Below are positions 8,570 through 17,515 of a stretch of DNA of 64,000 nucleotides, one piece after another. This DNA is from CAXXOK01 sp963666755 (GTDB taxonomy: Bacteria > Bacillota > Clostridia > Christensenellales > Aristaeellaceae). A model generated the notes under the pieces. That model did not search any database and was not told the DNA's origin. It saw only the letters and a list, made by a program, of their open reading frames with translations. The translations under genes and the position numbers were made by a program. The first letter of the stretch is position 1. Each line of letters starts with the position of its first letter. The DNA lies in contig CAXXGW010000003.1 of the NCBI GenBank assembly GCA_963666755.2, forward strand, positions 62,001 to 126,000. The letters run 5' to 3'.

Positions 8570-8630
8570 CCGCCGAGCCCTGAGCCCGGCGGTGTTTATG
8601 TCCTAACTGCAAATTCTGTAGCCCTCGCCT

Positions 8631-8658
8631 TTTGCATCGGCCCATTTCGTGCTATACT
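8631..8658 (+). promoter_or_regulatory. Probable promoter of radA
   Basis: TTTGCA (8631-8636) and TATACT (8653-8658) with a 16-base spacer and an extended -10 TG at 8650-8651. It lies just after the family A element and about 110 bases before the TTG start of radA. Confidence 0.5.
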
Positions 8659-8770
8659 CAAACTGTATACATCCATACCGCATTCATCCCCGCGCACCAC
8701 ACGCCCCGCGGGCCGTCGGCACCGGGGCGCGCCGTGGTCGCTTGGCGCGCCCGCGCCGGAAAGGAACCCC

Positions 8771-10142
8771 TTGGCCAAAGAAAAAACCGTATTCGTCTGC
8801 GCCTCCTGCGGGTACGAAACACCCCGCTGGCTTGGCTGCTGCCCGGATTGCGGCGAGTGGAACACGTTTGAGGAGCAGCACCACGCGCCGGCTGCCCCCG
8901 CGGGCAAGGGCACGCCCAAGCCTGTTGCGGCAAGCAAAACAGCCGCGCCCCAGCCGCTTGGCAGCATAACCGACACCGGCGAAACCCGCGTGACCACCGG
9001 CAATGAAGAGCTGGACCGGGTGCTGGGTGGCGGGCTGGTGGAAGGGAGCGTCACCCCTGCTGGGCGGCGACCCCGGCGTGGGCAAAAGCACGCTGCTTTT
9101 ACAGGTGGCGGCGGAACTGAGCCAGACGCGCCGCGTACTGTACGTAAGCGGCGAAGAAAGCCTGCGCCAGATCAAGATGCGCGCCGGTCGCCTGGACGTG
9201 GCGCAGGATCGCCTGTACGCGCTGGCCGAAACCTCCGTGGAAACCATCCTCGCGCACTGCGAAACCCTCCAGCCCGACGTGCTGGTGATCGACAGCATCC
9301 AGACCATGGTCAGTGAAGAAAGCTCCGGCTCGCCGGGCAGCGTGTCGCAGGTGCGGCAGAGCGCCTCCGCGCTGATCCGCTACGCCAAAACCACCGGCAC
9401 CTCAACCTTTCTGGTGGGGCACGTAACCAAGGAAGGCAGTCTGGCTGGCCCGCGGGTGCTGGAGCACATGGTGGATACCGTGCTCAGCTTCGAGGGCGAC
9501 CGCCAGCATGAGTACCGGCTGCTGCGCGCGGTCAAGAACCGTTTCGGCAGTGTGAACGAGCTGGGCGTGTTCGAGATGCGGCAAAAGGGCGTTTTCCCCG
9601 TGCCCAACCCCAGCGAAACACTGCTTTCGCAGCGCGCGCGGGGGGCCAGCGGCAGCGTGGTGTTTTGCGCCCTGCAGGGCAGCCGCCCCATCCTGTGCGA
9701 TTTGCAGGCCTTGGCCGCGCACAGCTTTTACAACATGCCCCGCCGCACCGTCGGCGGGGTGGACAGCGGCCGCGTGGCGCTGCTGCTGGCCGTAATGGAA
9801 AAACGCGCGGGCAAGAAGCTGTTCGATCAGGACGTGTATGTGAGCGTCGCGGGAGGGCTGGAATTGGATGACCCCGCCGCCGATCTGGCGGTGTGCATGG
9901 CCGTTGCCAGCAGCCTGGAAGGCTTTACGCTGGCCGCGGGGCTGTGCGTGATGGGCGAGGTCGGGCTGTGCGGCGAGGTGCGGCCCATCGCCCAGGCGGA
10001 GCGCCGCGTGGCGGAGTGCGTGCGCCTCGGCTTTACCGAAATCCTCCTGCCGCGGCAAAACTGCAAGGGGCTGGCTGCCATCAACGGCGCGCAAATCACC
10101 GGGGTGGATACCCTGCAACAGGCGCTGGCCGTGGTGCGCTGA
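8771..10142 (+). CDS. radA: DNA repair protein RadA, interrupted by a one-base frameshift at 9054-9057
   Basis: RadA is a RecA-like ATPase that promotes branch migration in recombinational repair. The reading frame starts at TTG 8771 after AAGGAACCCC. The first frame gives the Cys4 zinc finger (CASCGYETPRWLGCCPDCGE) and runs to about ELDRVLGGGLVEGS. The protein then continues in another frame with LLGGDPGVGKSTLLLQ (Walker A), the RadA motif VKNRFGSVNELGVFEM and the Lon-protease-like C-terminal domain. Removing one C from the four-C run at 9054-9057 restores a single frame of about 456 residues, the normal RadA length. The gene is otherwise well conserved on both sides, so a sequencing or assembly error is more likely than a true pseudogene. 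The PIN/TRAM gene follows after 23 bases. Confidence 0.9.
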
Positions 10143-10165
10143 GCCCTCAAGAAAGGAAGAATCGA

Positions 10166-11371
10166 ATGCTGAAGAATAGAACGCTGGAACGCCTGCTCCG
10201 GCTGCTGATTACGCTGGTCGGGGTCGGGGTAGGCGCGGGTATCGCGGCGCTGCTGCTGCCGCTGCTTTCGCGGCTTTACCCCGAGCCGTTTGCCCGGATG
10301 TATGGGGTCATTGGGATATATGTCCTGCTTTGTGCGGGTTTCGGCCTCATCTTATTTATTTTTTCCCGTTCCATTATCACAAAGGTCATGCAGTTGAGCG
10401 CGGCCGTCGAGCGCCGCTGGTCCAGCATGCCTACACAACAGATTGTGCTGTCCAGCATCGGGCTGATCGCGGGGCTTGCGGTGGCGGCGCTGGTTAACCA
10501 GTTGGTGCTTAGCGCCGGGGCCAGCCTGCTCAGCATCAGCGTAAGTGCGCTGGGGTATGTGCTGCTCGGCACGCTGGGGATGCAGATCGGCTACCGCCGC
10601 TACCACGAAAGCCGCAAGGAGCACCGCCGTTTTCGCCTGCGCCGCAAGGATGCGGACGGGTTCGACGGCATTCTGGACGACGCGGCCCGCATGCTTGCCG
10701 ACGACGAGGATCTGCCCGAGGGCGAATCCGACACGGAGGAGCCCTGCCAGTCGCTGCCGCCCAAGCTGCTGGATACGTCGGTCATTATCGACGGGCGCAT
10801 TTTCGACATTGCCAAGACCGGCTTTCTGGAGGGCGATCTGATCATCCCCCAGTTTGTGCTGGCGGAGCTGCGCCACATTGCCGACAGCGGGGATGCGCTG
10901 CGCCGTGCGCGCGGCCGCCGCGGGCTGGATGTGCTGGGCAAGCTGCAAAACGAACTCAAGCGCAACGTCGTGGTGGATGAAACCGACTACCCCGACGTAG
11001 CCGAGGTGGATGTCAAGCTCCTGCGCCTGTGCCGCGACCGGAGCGGCGTCGTGGTGACCAACGATTACAACCTCAATAAAGTGGCGGCCGTCAGCGGCAT
11101 CCCGGTGCTCAACATCAACGATCTGGCCAACGCCATCAAGCCCATGCTGATGGCGGGTGAGGAGCTGACCATGCAGATTGTGCGCGAGGGCAAGGAGCCG
11201 GGGCAGGGCGTGGCCTACCTGGACGACGGCACTATGATTGTGGTGGATAACGGCCGCCGCTACGTAGGCGAAAGTGTGACCGCCGTTGTGACCACGGTAT
11301 TGCAGACCAGCGCGGGCCGGATGATCTTTACCCGGCTAAAAACCGACGAAAACGCGCCCCACGGCGCCTGA
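10166..11371 (+). CDS. Membrane-anchored PIN/TRAM domain protein (YacL family)
   Basis: This 401-residue protein resembles YacL of Bacillus, a predicted membrane-bound nuclease of unknown target. The N-terminal 140 residues hold about four transmembrane helices (LITLVGVGVGAGIAALLLPL, YVLLCAGFGLILFIF, and two more). A PIN nuclease domain follows, with its acidic residues in LLDTSVIIDGRIFDI, FVLAELRHI and VVTNDYNLNKVA. A C-terminal TRAM-like RNA-binding domain (GQGVAYLDDGTMIVVDNG) ends the protein. The ATG follows AAAGGAAG and is 23 bases after the radA stop; the radA-yacL pairing is a common order in Bacillota. A strong terminator follows. Confidence 0.92.
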   Translation: MLKNRTLERLLRLLITLVGVGVGAGIAALLLPLLSRLYPEPFARMYGVIGIYVLLCAGFGLILFIFSRSIITKVMQLSAAVERRWSSMPTQQIVLSSIGLIAGLAVAALVNQLVLSAGASLLSISVSALGYVLLGTLGMQIGYRRYHESRKEHRRFRLRRKDADGFDGILDDAARMLADDEDLPEGESDTEEPCQSLPPKLLDTSVIIDGRIFDIAKTGFLEGDLIIPQFVLAELRHIADSGDALRRARGRRGLDVLGKLQNELKRNVVVDETDYPDVAEVDVKLLRLCRDRSGVVVTNDYNLNKVAAVSGIPVLNINDLANAIKPMLMAGEELTMQIVREGKEPGQGVAYLDDGTMIVVDNGRRYVGESVTAVVTTVLQTSAGRMIFTRLKTDENAPHGA

Positions 11372-11406
11372 ACCTTCCGCGTGACGGTGGGGTCAAGTTG
11401 CGAATC

Positions 11407-11453
11407 CAAAAGGCCCCCTTCCCGACACACGCGCGCCGGGAAGGGGGCTTTTA
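11407..11453. terminator. Strong terminator between convergent genes
   Basis: GCCCCCTTCCCG (11413-11424) pairs with CGGGAAGGGGGC, flanked by AAAA before and TTTT after, so it can act in both directions. It separates the radA/PIN genes (plus strand) from the cytidylate-kinase-like gene (minus strand). Confidence 0.85.
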
Positions 11454-11491
11454 CTATGCACGGATATCCATACCGGCTAAGCCGGCAAGGC

Positions 11492-12112
11492 TCAGGCTAT
11501 GCCTGCCACATAGGCCAGCACACAGGCAGCCAGCGCCTCGGAGGTCACGCCGGTGCTATTGAGCATCAAGCGGTAGTTGCTGCGATGCCCCCAGTTACCG
11601 TCGGCAAAGAAGTTGTAGTAGCTCTGGCGCTGCTTGTCCACCTTGTGCACACGCTCCTTCGCCTGGGCAAAGGTCAGGCCTTCCAGCCGCTGGATGCGCT
11701 CGATGCGGGCCTGCAGATCGCCGTAGATGAACACGCTCACGGCGTTGGGCTGCTCCTTGAGCACGTAGTTGGCACAGCGCCCCACAATCACACACGGGCC
11801 CTGTGCCGCCACGTGGCGGATAGCCTCGAACTGTGCCATGAAGATGCGGTGGTTGAGCGGCATTTCGTTCACACCTGAAAGCGAGGGTGTTTCACCCGTT
11901 TCGGTCACGAGGGAGAACAGGTAGCTGGGGGATGCCTTTTCGTCATGGCTGACGAACAGCTCCTCACTGATACCGCTTTTCCGCGCCGCCAGGGTCAGGA
12001 TTTCCCGGTCGTAGAAAGGTACGCCCAGTTGCCGGGCCACAAGCGTGCCAACCTCGTGTCCGCCGCTGCCGTATTCGCGTCCGATGGTAATGACGGCCTG
12101 TTTCGCCTCCAT
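11492..12112 (-). CDS. Cytidylate-kinase-like protein
   Basis: This 206-residue P-loop protein belongs to the cytidylate-kinase-like family (Cytidylate_kin2), whose members look like nucleoside monophosphate kinases but mostly lack proven substrates. The N-terminal ITIGREYGSGGHEVGTLVA is a modified Walker A in which the usual GK[ST] is GSGG, as in this family. ILTLAARKSGI, CVIVGRCANYVL and the lid-like region FAQAKERVHKVDKQRQSYY are also visible. A GGAGG site lies seven bases before the ATG. It is transcribed alone. Confidence 0.87.
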   Translation of the reverse strand: MEAKQAVITIGREYGSGGHEVGTLVARQLGVPFYDREILTLAARKSGISEELFVSHDEKASPSYLFSLVTETGETPSLSGVNEMPLNHRIFMAQFEAIRHVAAQGPCVIVGRCANYVLKEQPNAVSVFIYGDLQARIERIQRLEGLTFAQAKERVHKVDKQRQSYYNFFADGNWGHRSNYRLMLNSTGVTSEALAACVLAYVAGIA

Positions 12113-12165
12113 AGCGATGCCTCCTTTGCCCTGTGCAGTTGTTGTGCGATCGTTTCCGTATGCTC

Positions 12166-12194
12166 AGTATACCGCAAATATACAGCAAACGCAA
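12166..12194 (-). promoter_or_regulatory. Promoter of the cytidylate-kinase-like gene
   Basis: On the minus strand TTGCGT (12189-12194) and TATACT (12166-12171) are spaced by 17 bases, about 55 bases before the ATG. Confidence 0.65.
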
Positions 12195-12470
12195 TGTGCG
12201 TACGGTATCGGGTCAGGCTGAATCCCCCGCCGCAGCGGAGAAGGGTCAAGGGCGTAGCCCTTGTCAGGGTGCAGGGGTGAAACCCCTGCCGGGGCTCTGT
12301 CGGCACTTCGCCCCCCGCCGCAGCGCAAAGGCACAAGCGCGCGAACAGCGCCGCAGGCGCTATGAGGCGCGCGGCAACAGCCCACCGGCCCCATGAAACG
12401 AACCAAAGCCAGAGGCACCCACGGCCCCGTTTATCAAAGCTTCACTCCAACACCCCGGCACCGCCCGCCC
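12195..12470. repeat. Gene-free repeat-bearing stretch
   Basis: No gene is supported here. The stretch contains GGTCAAGGGC...GCCCTTGTC and CAGGGGT...ACCCCTG hairpins and, at 12341-12369, one copy of the 29-base repeat core (GCGAACAGCGCCGCAGGCGC followed by TATGAGGCG) found at five other places in the window. Confidence 0.7.
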
Positions 12471-14025
12471 TCAGCCCGCCTTGGGCGTGATACGCGCCGC
12501 GACGGGGTAAAGCTCGCCCAGCGCAATCTGGATTGCCTCGGCGTTCAGGTAGTGCATGGCGACCCCGTCCACCGTGAGCACATCGCTGAAGGCGTCCATC
12601 GGATAGGCCGCAAGGGTGCGGGTCGCGCCGCCGACGGTGGTCAGGGTCATCTGCCAGCGCGGCGTGCCGGTCGGGGTCACGGGCTCGGTTAACCGGCCGG
12701 ATACCGTCATTTGCTGCAGGCGCCCCACCAGCGCCTCAAACGCGTCGGTCTGGATGGCTTTGCCGTTCAGGGTCACGCTCACATCGTAGACGGTGTTGCC
12801 CTCCGCGTCGGTTTCAATCTGGTTGTTCTCCTGCACATGCTCGGTGTAGGCGGCGCGCAGGTCCAGCGCGCCCTCCCCCAGCTGCACGGCAATGGAGGCG
12901 ATGCGCGCCGTGCCCAGATCGGCGGGCGCACGGCTTAAATAATCCTCCGCATTTGCCTGCACAAACGCCGTCACCAGAAAACTGCTGACGCGGTAACACT
13001 CGCCCGCGTATTCACAGAAGTAGAAAAACTCCCCATCCTTGGCGCCAAAACGCAGGCGGATGGTCTCCTCCCCGGTCTGCCGGGTTTCCAGCACGCCGTC
13101 GGCCCCGATCACGCTGTGCAGCCCCTTCTGCTGGTGAATGTCCAGCACCGCAGCGGGCGTATCCAGCCCATACTCGGCGCTGTTTGCGGCGGTAACCGGC
13201 CCCCACCTTGGCCCCCAGACGGAAATTGCGGAACGCCTCCATCAGTTTGGTGGTCGCCTGCGCGTCCATGGGGTAGTGGTAGGGCTGGCGCAGGGTACCC
13301 AGCCACGCGTCCGTGCTGTCGGCGGTAAAAGTGGCCTCGATGGTTTCGCCGCCCGCCATACGCAGCGTGGCATGGTCAATCAGCGCGGGCACAAGGGTCG
13401 GCTGCTCCACGGGCAGCAGGGTTTGGGGCGTGTAGTCAAACGCGTCGTGGATGCCGGTGTCGCACATGTACACACCCTGATCGCCCGACCAGCGATAATA
13501 GAAATACGTCGTACCCGGCACCGAAGCGCCGATTTGCAGCGTGACCTCACGGCCGTTCAGGTAATCCACCTGTACGGTAATCTGCGGCGGCTCCAGCCCC
13601 ATATCCCCCAGATGTTCGGCCACTTCGGCAACATCTTCGGTTACGGTATCCTCCACGGCAATCTCCGTAGCGGCCTTGACAATCTGGTCGGAGTAGCTTT
13701 CGTTAATCAGGGTAAGCGAGCCGTCCGCCCCGCGCAGGTACAGGGCCTGGTCGCGGTACACCAGCGTGTAGCGCTCGCCGTCGGTCGGCGTGACGGTAAT
13801 GCTCTCCAGCACCTTGGCATCGCCCACCTCCAGCGTGCGGAAGGTGAGCTTGGCGCGCAGCTGCTCGTCCATCACACCGGGGAAGCGCGCCCGGAGCGTC
13901 GGCAGCAGCACCACCAGCGCCGCGGCGGCCGCGACGGCGACCAGCAGCCAGAGCATGCGCCGCGCGCGTGTCGGCAGGCGATGCACGCGGGCAGGTTTAT
14001 CGGGTTTCTTCGCGGGGTGCTCCAA
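12471..14025 (-). CDS. DUF4340-type protein of a Gld-like ABC exporter, interrupted by a frameshift at 13200-13204
   Basis: This gene encodes a protein of the DUF4340 family, which accompanies GldG-type ABC exporters. The start is TTG at 14025 after AGGAGG. Residues about 23-43 form a single transmembrane anchor (MLWLLVAVAAAAALVVLL), and the rest would be extracytoplasmic with repeated beta-rich segments. One frame runs to about LGAKVG and the remainder (NSAEYGLDTPAAVLDIHQ onward) is in another frame. Removing one base from the five-C run at 13200-13204 joins them into a single protein of about 517 residues. As with radA, the lesion sits in a C/G run, so a sequence error is the simplest explanation. 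Position after gldG supports a shared complex. Confidence 0.8.
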
Positions 14026-14049
14026 TCCATGCGCCTCCTGTATACATTT

Positions 14050-15570
14050 TTAGCGGTTGCGGCGGGGGCCCAGCACCAGCACGGCAGCCAGCAGCACCAG
14101 CAGCGGCAGGGCCGTCAGCAGCGCGATGCCCATGGTCTGGCTGCCCGCCACCAGCCCGGGGTGGAACGCCGCCTTGGCGATAATATCCAGCGATACGGTT
14201 TTCTGCGGCAGCAGCTCGCCCATCACCTGCAACAGGAACTCCTGATTAAAGGTGCGCTGGTACAGATACTCGTCCGTAAAGACGGTGCTGTTGCCGATGG
14301 CAAACATCCGGCTCACGTTGCCGTTGGGGTGCATGCGCCCCGCGAGGATGGCCAGCGTCAGCTCCCCCTTGCGATCCCCCGGCTGATAATCCAGCGTGCC
14401 GTCGCTTGCGCCGGGGCCGCGCACATACGCGTTGGGACCGGATTTGAGCACCGTGGCGGCGGAAAGCGCGCTGTCGGTCTGGGTGGGGGTCTCAAAAGCA
14501 CAGGCGCCCGCCAGCAAAAGTACGTCCATCTTGCCGCTGATGAGCGGCTGGGTCAGCTCCATCTGGTTAAAGTAGGGCAGCAGGTAGATACGCTCGCCGT
14601 AATAACTGCCCTGATCCTGCTCGCCGGCCACCACCACACCCTGAATGGGCGTCACGCCGTAGTTGGTCAGCAGGCTGCGGTAGTTGGGCAGGTCGAGGGG
14701 GTCGGTATAATCCCGCAGCACAAACAGGCTGCCCCCCGCCTCGGCAAAGGCCTTGATCTGCGCCAGCTCGTTTTCGGTCAGGTCAAGCTGCGGGTCGGCA
14801 ATCAGCAGCAAATCCACATCGGCCAGCGTATCCCCGTCGCGCAGGCTCAGGGTGCGGGTTTCATAATTGTTGGAGGTCAGGAAGTCCGTCATGTTCTGAA
14901 GCGTATCCGCGGTCAGTTCGCCGTGGCCCTGCAGTACGCCCACCACCGGCACATCCGTCTGGGTTACGTACACCAGCGCCTCGGTCAGGCGTTTTTCGTA
15001 AGCCAGCCCGGCAATTTCGAAGGTGCCTTTTTCCACATTGTAGCCCTGGGTTACAAAATCGTCGTAGCTCAGCACCTTATAACGGCCGGTCGCATCGCAG
15101 CTGACCACAACGCTGTCCGCCTGCAGGGTGGTTTTCAGGTTGCCCTGAAAGCGCGTCAGGAAACCCGGGTCCTGCGCCAGATCGGTCGGCTGCACATGCA
15201 CCCGGTCGCTCAGGCGGGCGTAACGCTCCAGCACTTCGTACAGCTGGCTGTCCATTTCCCCACTCTGGTAAAGCAAATACAGGTTTACATCCTGGGTGAG
15301 GGTATCCAGCGCCTTTTGGGTTTCCGCGCCGGTGGTGGCATAGCCGTTAAAGCTGAAATCCTTCCGCCAGCCGTAGGTATCTTCCAGACTGTCCACCGCG
15401 ATGTTTAGCAGGATGCCCGCGGCCACGGCCGCCGCCAGCAGTGCAAACCCGTACCCGCCGTGCCGCCATTTGGGCTTGCGCAGCGTTTGCCACAGCCCGC
15501 GCCAACGCGCCGCGATCCGGCGGCCCCCCGCGCGCGCCGCGCGGCCAACGGCTTGTCCGATTTTGCTCAT
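14050..15570 (-). CDS. GldG-like extracytoplasmic subunit of an ABC exporter
   Basis: This 506-residue protein matches the GldG/ABC_transp_aux family. It has an N-terminal transmembrane helix (YGFALLAAAVAAGILLNIAV, about residues 41-60), a large outer domain containing the class-I-glutamine-amidotransferase-like segment PVVGVLQGHGELTA and DVDLLLIADPQLDLTENELA, and a C-terminal transmembrane helix (MGIALLTALPLLVLLAAVLV). The start at 15570 overlaps the stop of the permease gene by four bases (ATGA). In Bacteroidetes the GldA-GldF-GldG set is linked to gliding, but Clostridia have homologous sets with no known gliding role, so the exported or positioned substrate is unknown. Confidence 0.85.
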   Translation of the reverse strand: MSKIGQAVGRAARAGGRRIAARWRGLWQTLRKPKWRHGGYGFALLAAAVAAGILLNIAVDSLEDTYGWRKDFSFNGYATTGAETQKALDTLTQDVNLYLLYQSGEMDSQLYEVLERYARLSDRVHVQPTDLAQDPGFLTRFQGNLKTTLQADSVVVSCDATGRYKVLSYDDFVTQGYNVEKGTFEIAGLAYEKRLTEALVYVTQTDVPVVGVLQGHGELTADTLQNMTDFLTSNNYETRTLSLRDGDTLADVDLLLIADPQLDLTENELAQIKAFAEAGGSLFVLRDYTDPLDLPNYRSLLTNYGVTPIQGVVVAGEQDQGSYYGERIYLLPYFNQMELTQPLISGKMDVLLLAGACAFETPTQTDSALSAATVLKSGPNAYVRGPGASDGTLDYQPGDRKGELTLAILAGRMHPNGNVSRMFAIGNSTVFTDEYLYQRTFNQEFLLQVMGELLPQKTVSLDIIAKAAFHPGLVAGSQTMGIALLTALPLLVLLAAVLVLGPRRNR

Positions 15571-16286
15571 GCGGCACCTCCCTGCGAGAAGCGCCTCGCG
15601 TCCATCACGCGCACGGTGGCCGTCAGGCACAGCGCGATCAGCGTCACAAAATACAGCAGGCTGGCAAAGCTCAGCTGCCCGAGGATGAACGGCTCGTACC
15701 GCTTATACAGGCTTAAGAACCGCAGCGCCGAAGCCGCCGCCGGCAGGGAAACCTTATCGGCCAGCAAATCCAGCATCCACACCAGAAAATTGGTGGCGAA
15801 CGCCACAATGGCCGCGGACACCTGATTGCGGGTGAAGCCCGTCACAAACAAATCCATTGCCAGAAACGCGAGGCTTTGCAGCGTAAAGCCCAGATACCCC
15901 ACAAACCATTCCCCCGGGTACACGGTGCCGTACAGCCCCAGCAGCAGGGTTGCCACGTTGGTCAGCGCCACGCCCATCAGCAGCACCGCCGCCGCCGCCA
16001 GATACTTGCCCAGAACAATACGCGTAAGCGATACGGGGCTGGTCAGCAGCAGCTGGTCGGTGCGGCGCTGCCGCTCCTCGCACAGCAGGCGCATGGTCAG
16101 CACCGGGGTCAGCAGCATGGTCAGCATCGTCAGCTGCGAAAGGTAAATCAGCAGCTCGCCCGAAAGCGTGGCCAGATTGCCCAGATAGAAAATCACGCCG
16201 GACAGCGCGGTAAACACGCCCAAAAAAACATACCCGACCGGCGTGCGGAAATACGCCAGAAACTCGCGCTTGAAAATGGTGAACAA
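15567..16286 (-). CDS. ABC-2 type permease, GldF-like
   Basis: This 239-residue membrane protein is the permease of the exporter. Six hydrophobic segments are visible, starting with FRTPVGYVFLGVFTALSGVI. The motif EERQRRTDQLLLTSPVSLT between helices 2 and 3 is typical of ABC-2 permeases of the GldF/NosY group. Translation probably starts at TTG 16286, six bases after GGAGG. It lies 29 bases after the ATPase stop and overlaps the GldG-like gene. Confidence 0.88.
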   Translation of the reverse strand: MFTIFKREFLAYFRTPVGYVFLGVFTALSGVIFYLGNLATLSGELLIYLSQLTMLTMLLTPVLTMRLLCEERQRRTDQLLLTSPVSLTRIVLGKYLAAAAVLLMGVALTNVATLLLGLYGTVYPGEWFVGYLGFTLQSLAFLAMDLFVTGFTRNQVSAAIVAFATNFLVWMLDLLADKVSLPAAASALRFLSLYKRYEPFILGQLSFASLLYFVTLIALCLTATVRVMDARRFSQGGAA

Positions 16287-16315
16287 ATTGAACCTCCCCC
16301 CGGCAATCTGTGCCG

Positions 16316-17242
16316 CTACTCGGATATGGCCCTGAGGAACACCTGCTCCAGATCATCCTCACGGCGGGCTATGCGCAGGATGGGGGCACCCAGCGCGCAG
16401 CAGAGGGTGAACACCTGCTTTTCCGGCAGCGCCGCCTGCCGGAAGGTGAGGGTAAAGGTAGTCGCGTCCTGCGCGGGGTCGGGCTCGGAGCGCACATCGC
16501 AAACGCCGTCCAGATGGCACAGCGCCGCCAGCAGCCGCTTTTCGCTGCCCTGCACGGTGCAGCGCAGGGTTGTAAGCCCGTCCTGCGCCAGCTCGCCGAT
16601 GGGCGCGTCCAGCTTGACCTCGCCGCGGTGCAAAATGACCACATGGTCGCACAGCTGGCGTACCTCGCTCAGGTTATGGGAGGAGAACACGATCGTCCGC
16701 CCTTCGCTGAGCTTGCGAATCAGCGCACGGATTTCGGTAATCTGCTTGGGGTCGAGCCCCGCGGTCGGCTCGTCCAGCACCAGCGCGTCCGGATCGCCGC
16801 ACAGCGCCTGCGCCAGCCCCACGCGCTGCCGGTAGCCCTTGCTCAGGTGCCCCAGCAGGCGGTCGCGCATTTCCATAAGCCCTGTTTTGCGGATGATCTC
16901 CCCCACATGCGCCGCGACGGCAGGCCCCTGCACGCGCTTGAGCGCCGCCGCAAAGCGGAGGTATTCCTCCACGGTCATTTCGTCATACAGCGGGGGCTGT
17001 TCGGGCAGGTAGCCCAGCTCCCGCTTGGCCAGTTCCGGCGAAAGCAGCGGATCGTTGCCGTCGATCAGCACCCGGCCTGCGGTGGGAGCCAGATAGCCGG
17101 TCACGATGTTTAAAAGCGTGGTTTTGCCCGCGCCGTTTTGCCCCAGCAGCCCCAGAATCTTGCCGCGCGGCGCTTTGAGCGACACATTGCGCAGCGCTTC
17201 GACGCTGCCGTAGCGTTTGCTGACGCCCTGTACCTCGATCAT
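16316..17242 (-). CDS. ABC transporter ATP-binding protein, GldA-like
   Basis: This 308-residue ATPase drives the exporter. It contains Walker A GQNGAGKTT (about residues 34-42), the Q-loop region YLPEQPPLYDEMTVEEYL, the signature LSKGYRQRVGLAQAL, Walker B ALVLDEPTAGLDP and the H-loop IVFSSHNLSEV. The C-terminal 80 residues form an accessory domain as in GldA/CcmA-type exporters. It is the first gene of the four-gene exporter operon; a GGGGGG-type ribosome binding site precedes the ATG. Confidence 0.92.
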   Translation of the reverse strand: MIEVQGVSKRYGSVEALRNVSLKAPRGKILGLLGQNGAGKTTLLNIVTGYLAPTAGRVLIDGNDPLLSPELAKRELGYLPEQPPLYDEMTVEEYLRFAAALKRVQGPAVAAHVGEIIRKTGLMEMRDRLLGHLSKGYRQRVGLAQALCGDPDALVLDEPTAGLDPKQITEIRALIRKLSEGRTIVFSSHNLSEVRQLCDHVVILHRGEVKLDAPIGELAQDGLTTLRCTVQGSEKRLLAALCHLDGVCDVRSEPDPAQDATTFTLTFRQAALPEKQVFTLCCALGAPILRIARREDDLEQVFLRAISE

Positions 17243-17274
17243 ACGCGCCCCCCTTTCAGCGGAATCTCCGTTCC

Positions 17275-17280
17275 ATTATA
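17275..17280 (-). promoter_or_regulatory. -10 element of the Gld-like exporter operon
   Basis: A perfect TATAAT on the minus strand, 33 bases before the ATPase ATG. A TTTACA at 17302-17307 is 21 bases upstream, too far for a good -35, so the promoter may be weak or activator-dependent. Confidence 0.5.
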
Positions 17281-17337
17281 GCAAAGGCAGGGAGGCGGGA
17301 ATGTAAATAGTTTGTGAACAACGCCGCCGTGCCATGC

Positions 17338-17367
17338 AAAACCGCCTTGGCACAAGGCTTTGGCGGC
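17338..17367 (-). terminator. Possible terminator of the tubulin/GTPase/vWA operon
   Basis: On the minus strand GCCTTG-TGC-CAAGGC is followed by GGTTTT, about 150 bases after the stop of the last operon gene. The stem is short, so the call is tentative. Confidence 0.4.
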
Positions 17368-17515
17368 TTGCAGAAATGCAATTTTTCACAGCATGGGCGC
17401 GGGGTTGCCGCCGGGGCGGCGGCAGGCTCCCTTAGACCCGGAACCCCGGAACGATGGGCAGCGTCCGCCTCTCCCTCCGGCACAGGAACGCCTCCAACCA
17501 CCCCGCCTGCGCGGG

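Noticed and set aside
9003..9316. Programmed frameshifting in radA
   Set aside because: There is no slippery heptamer or downstream stimulatory structure evident, and RadA is not known to use recoding; a C-run error is simpler.
13138..15408. A 756-codon plus-strand open frame opposite the GldG-like and DUF4340 genes
   Set aside because: Shadow of two real genes; no recognisable domain or start site.
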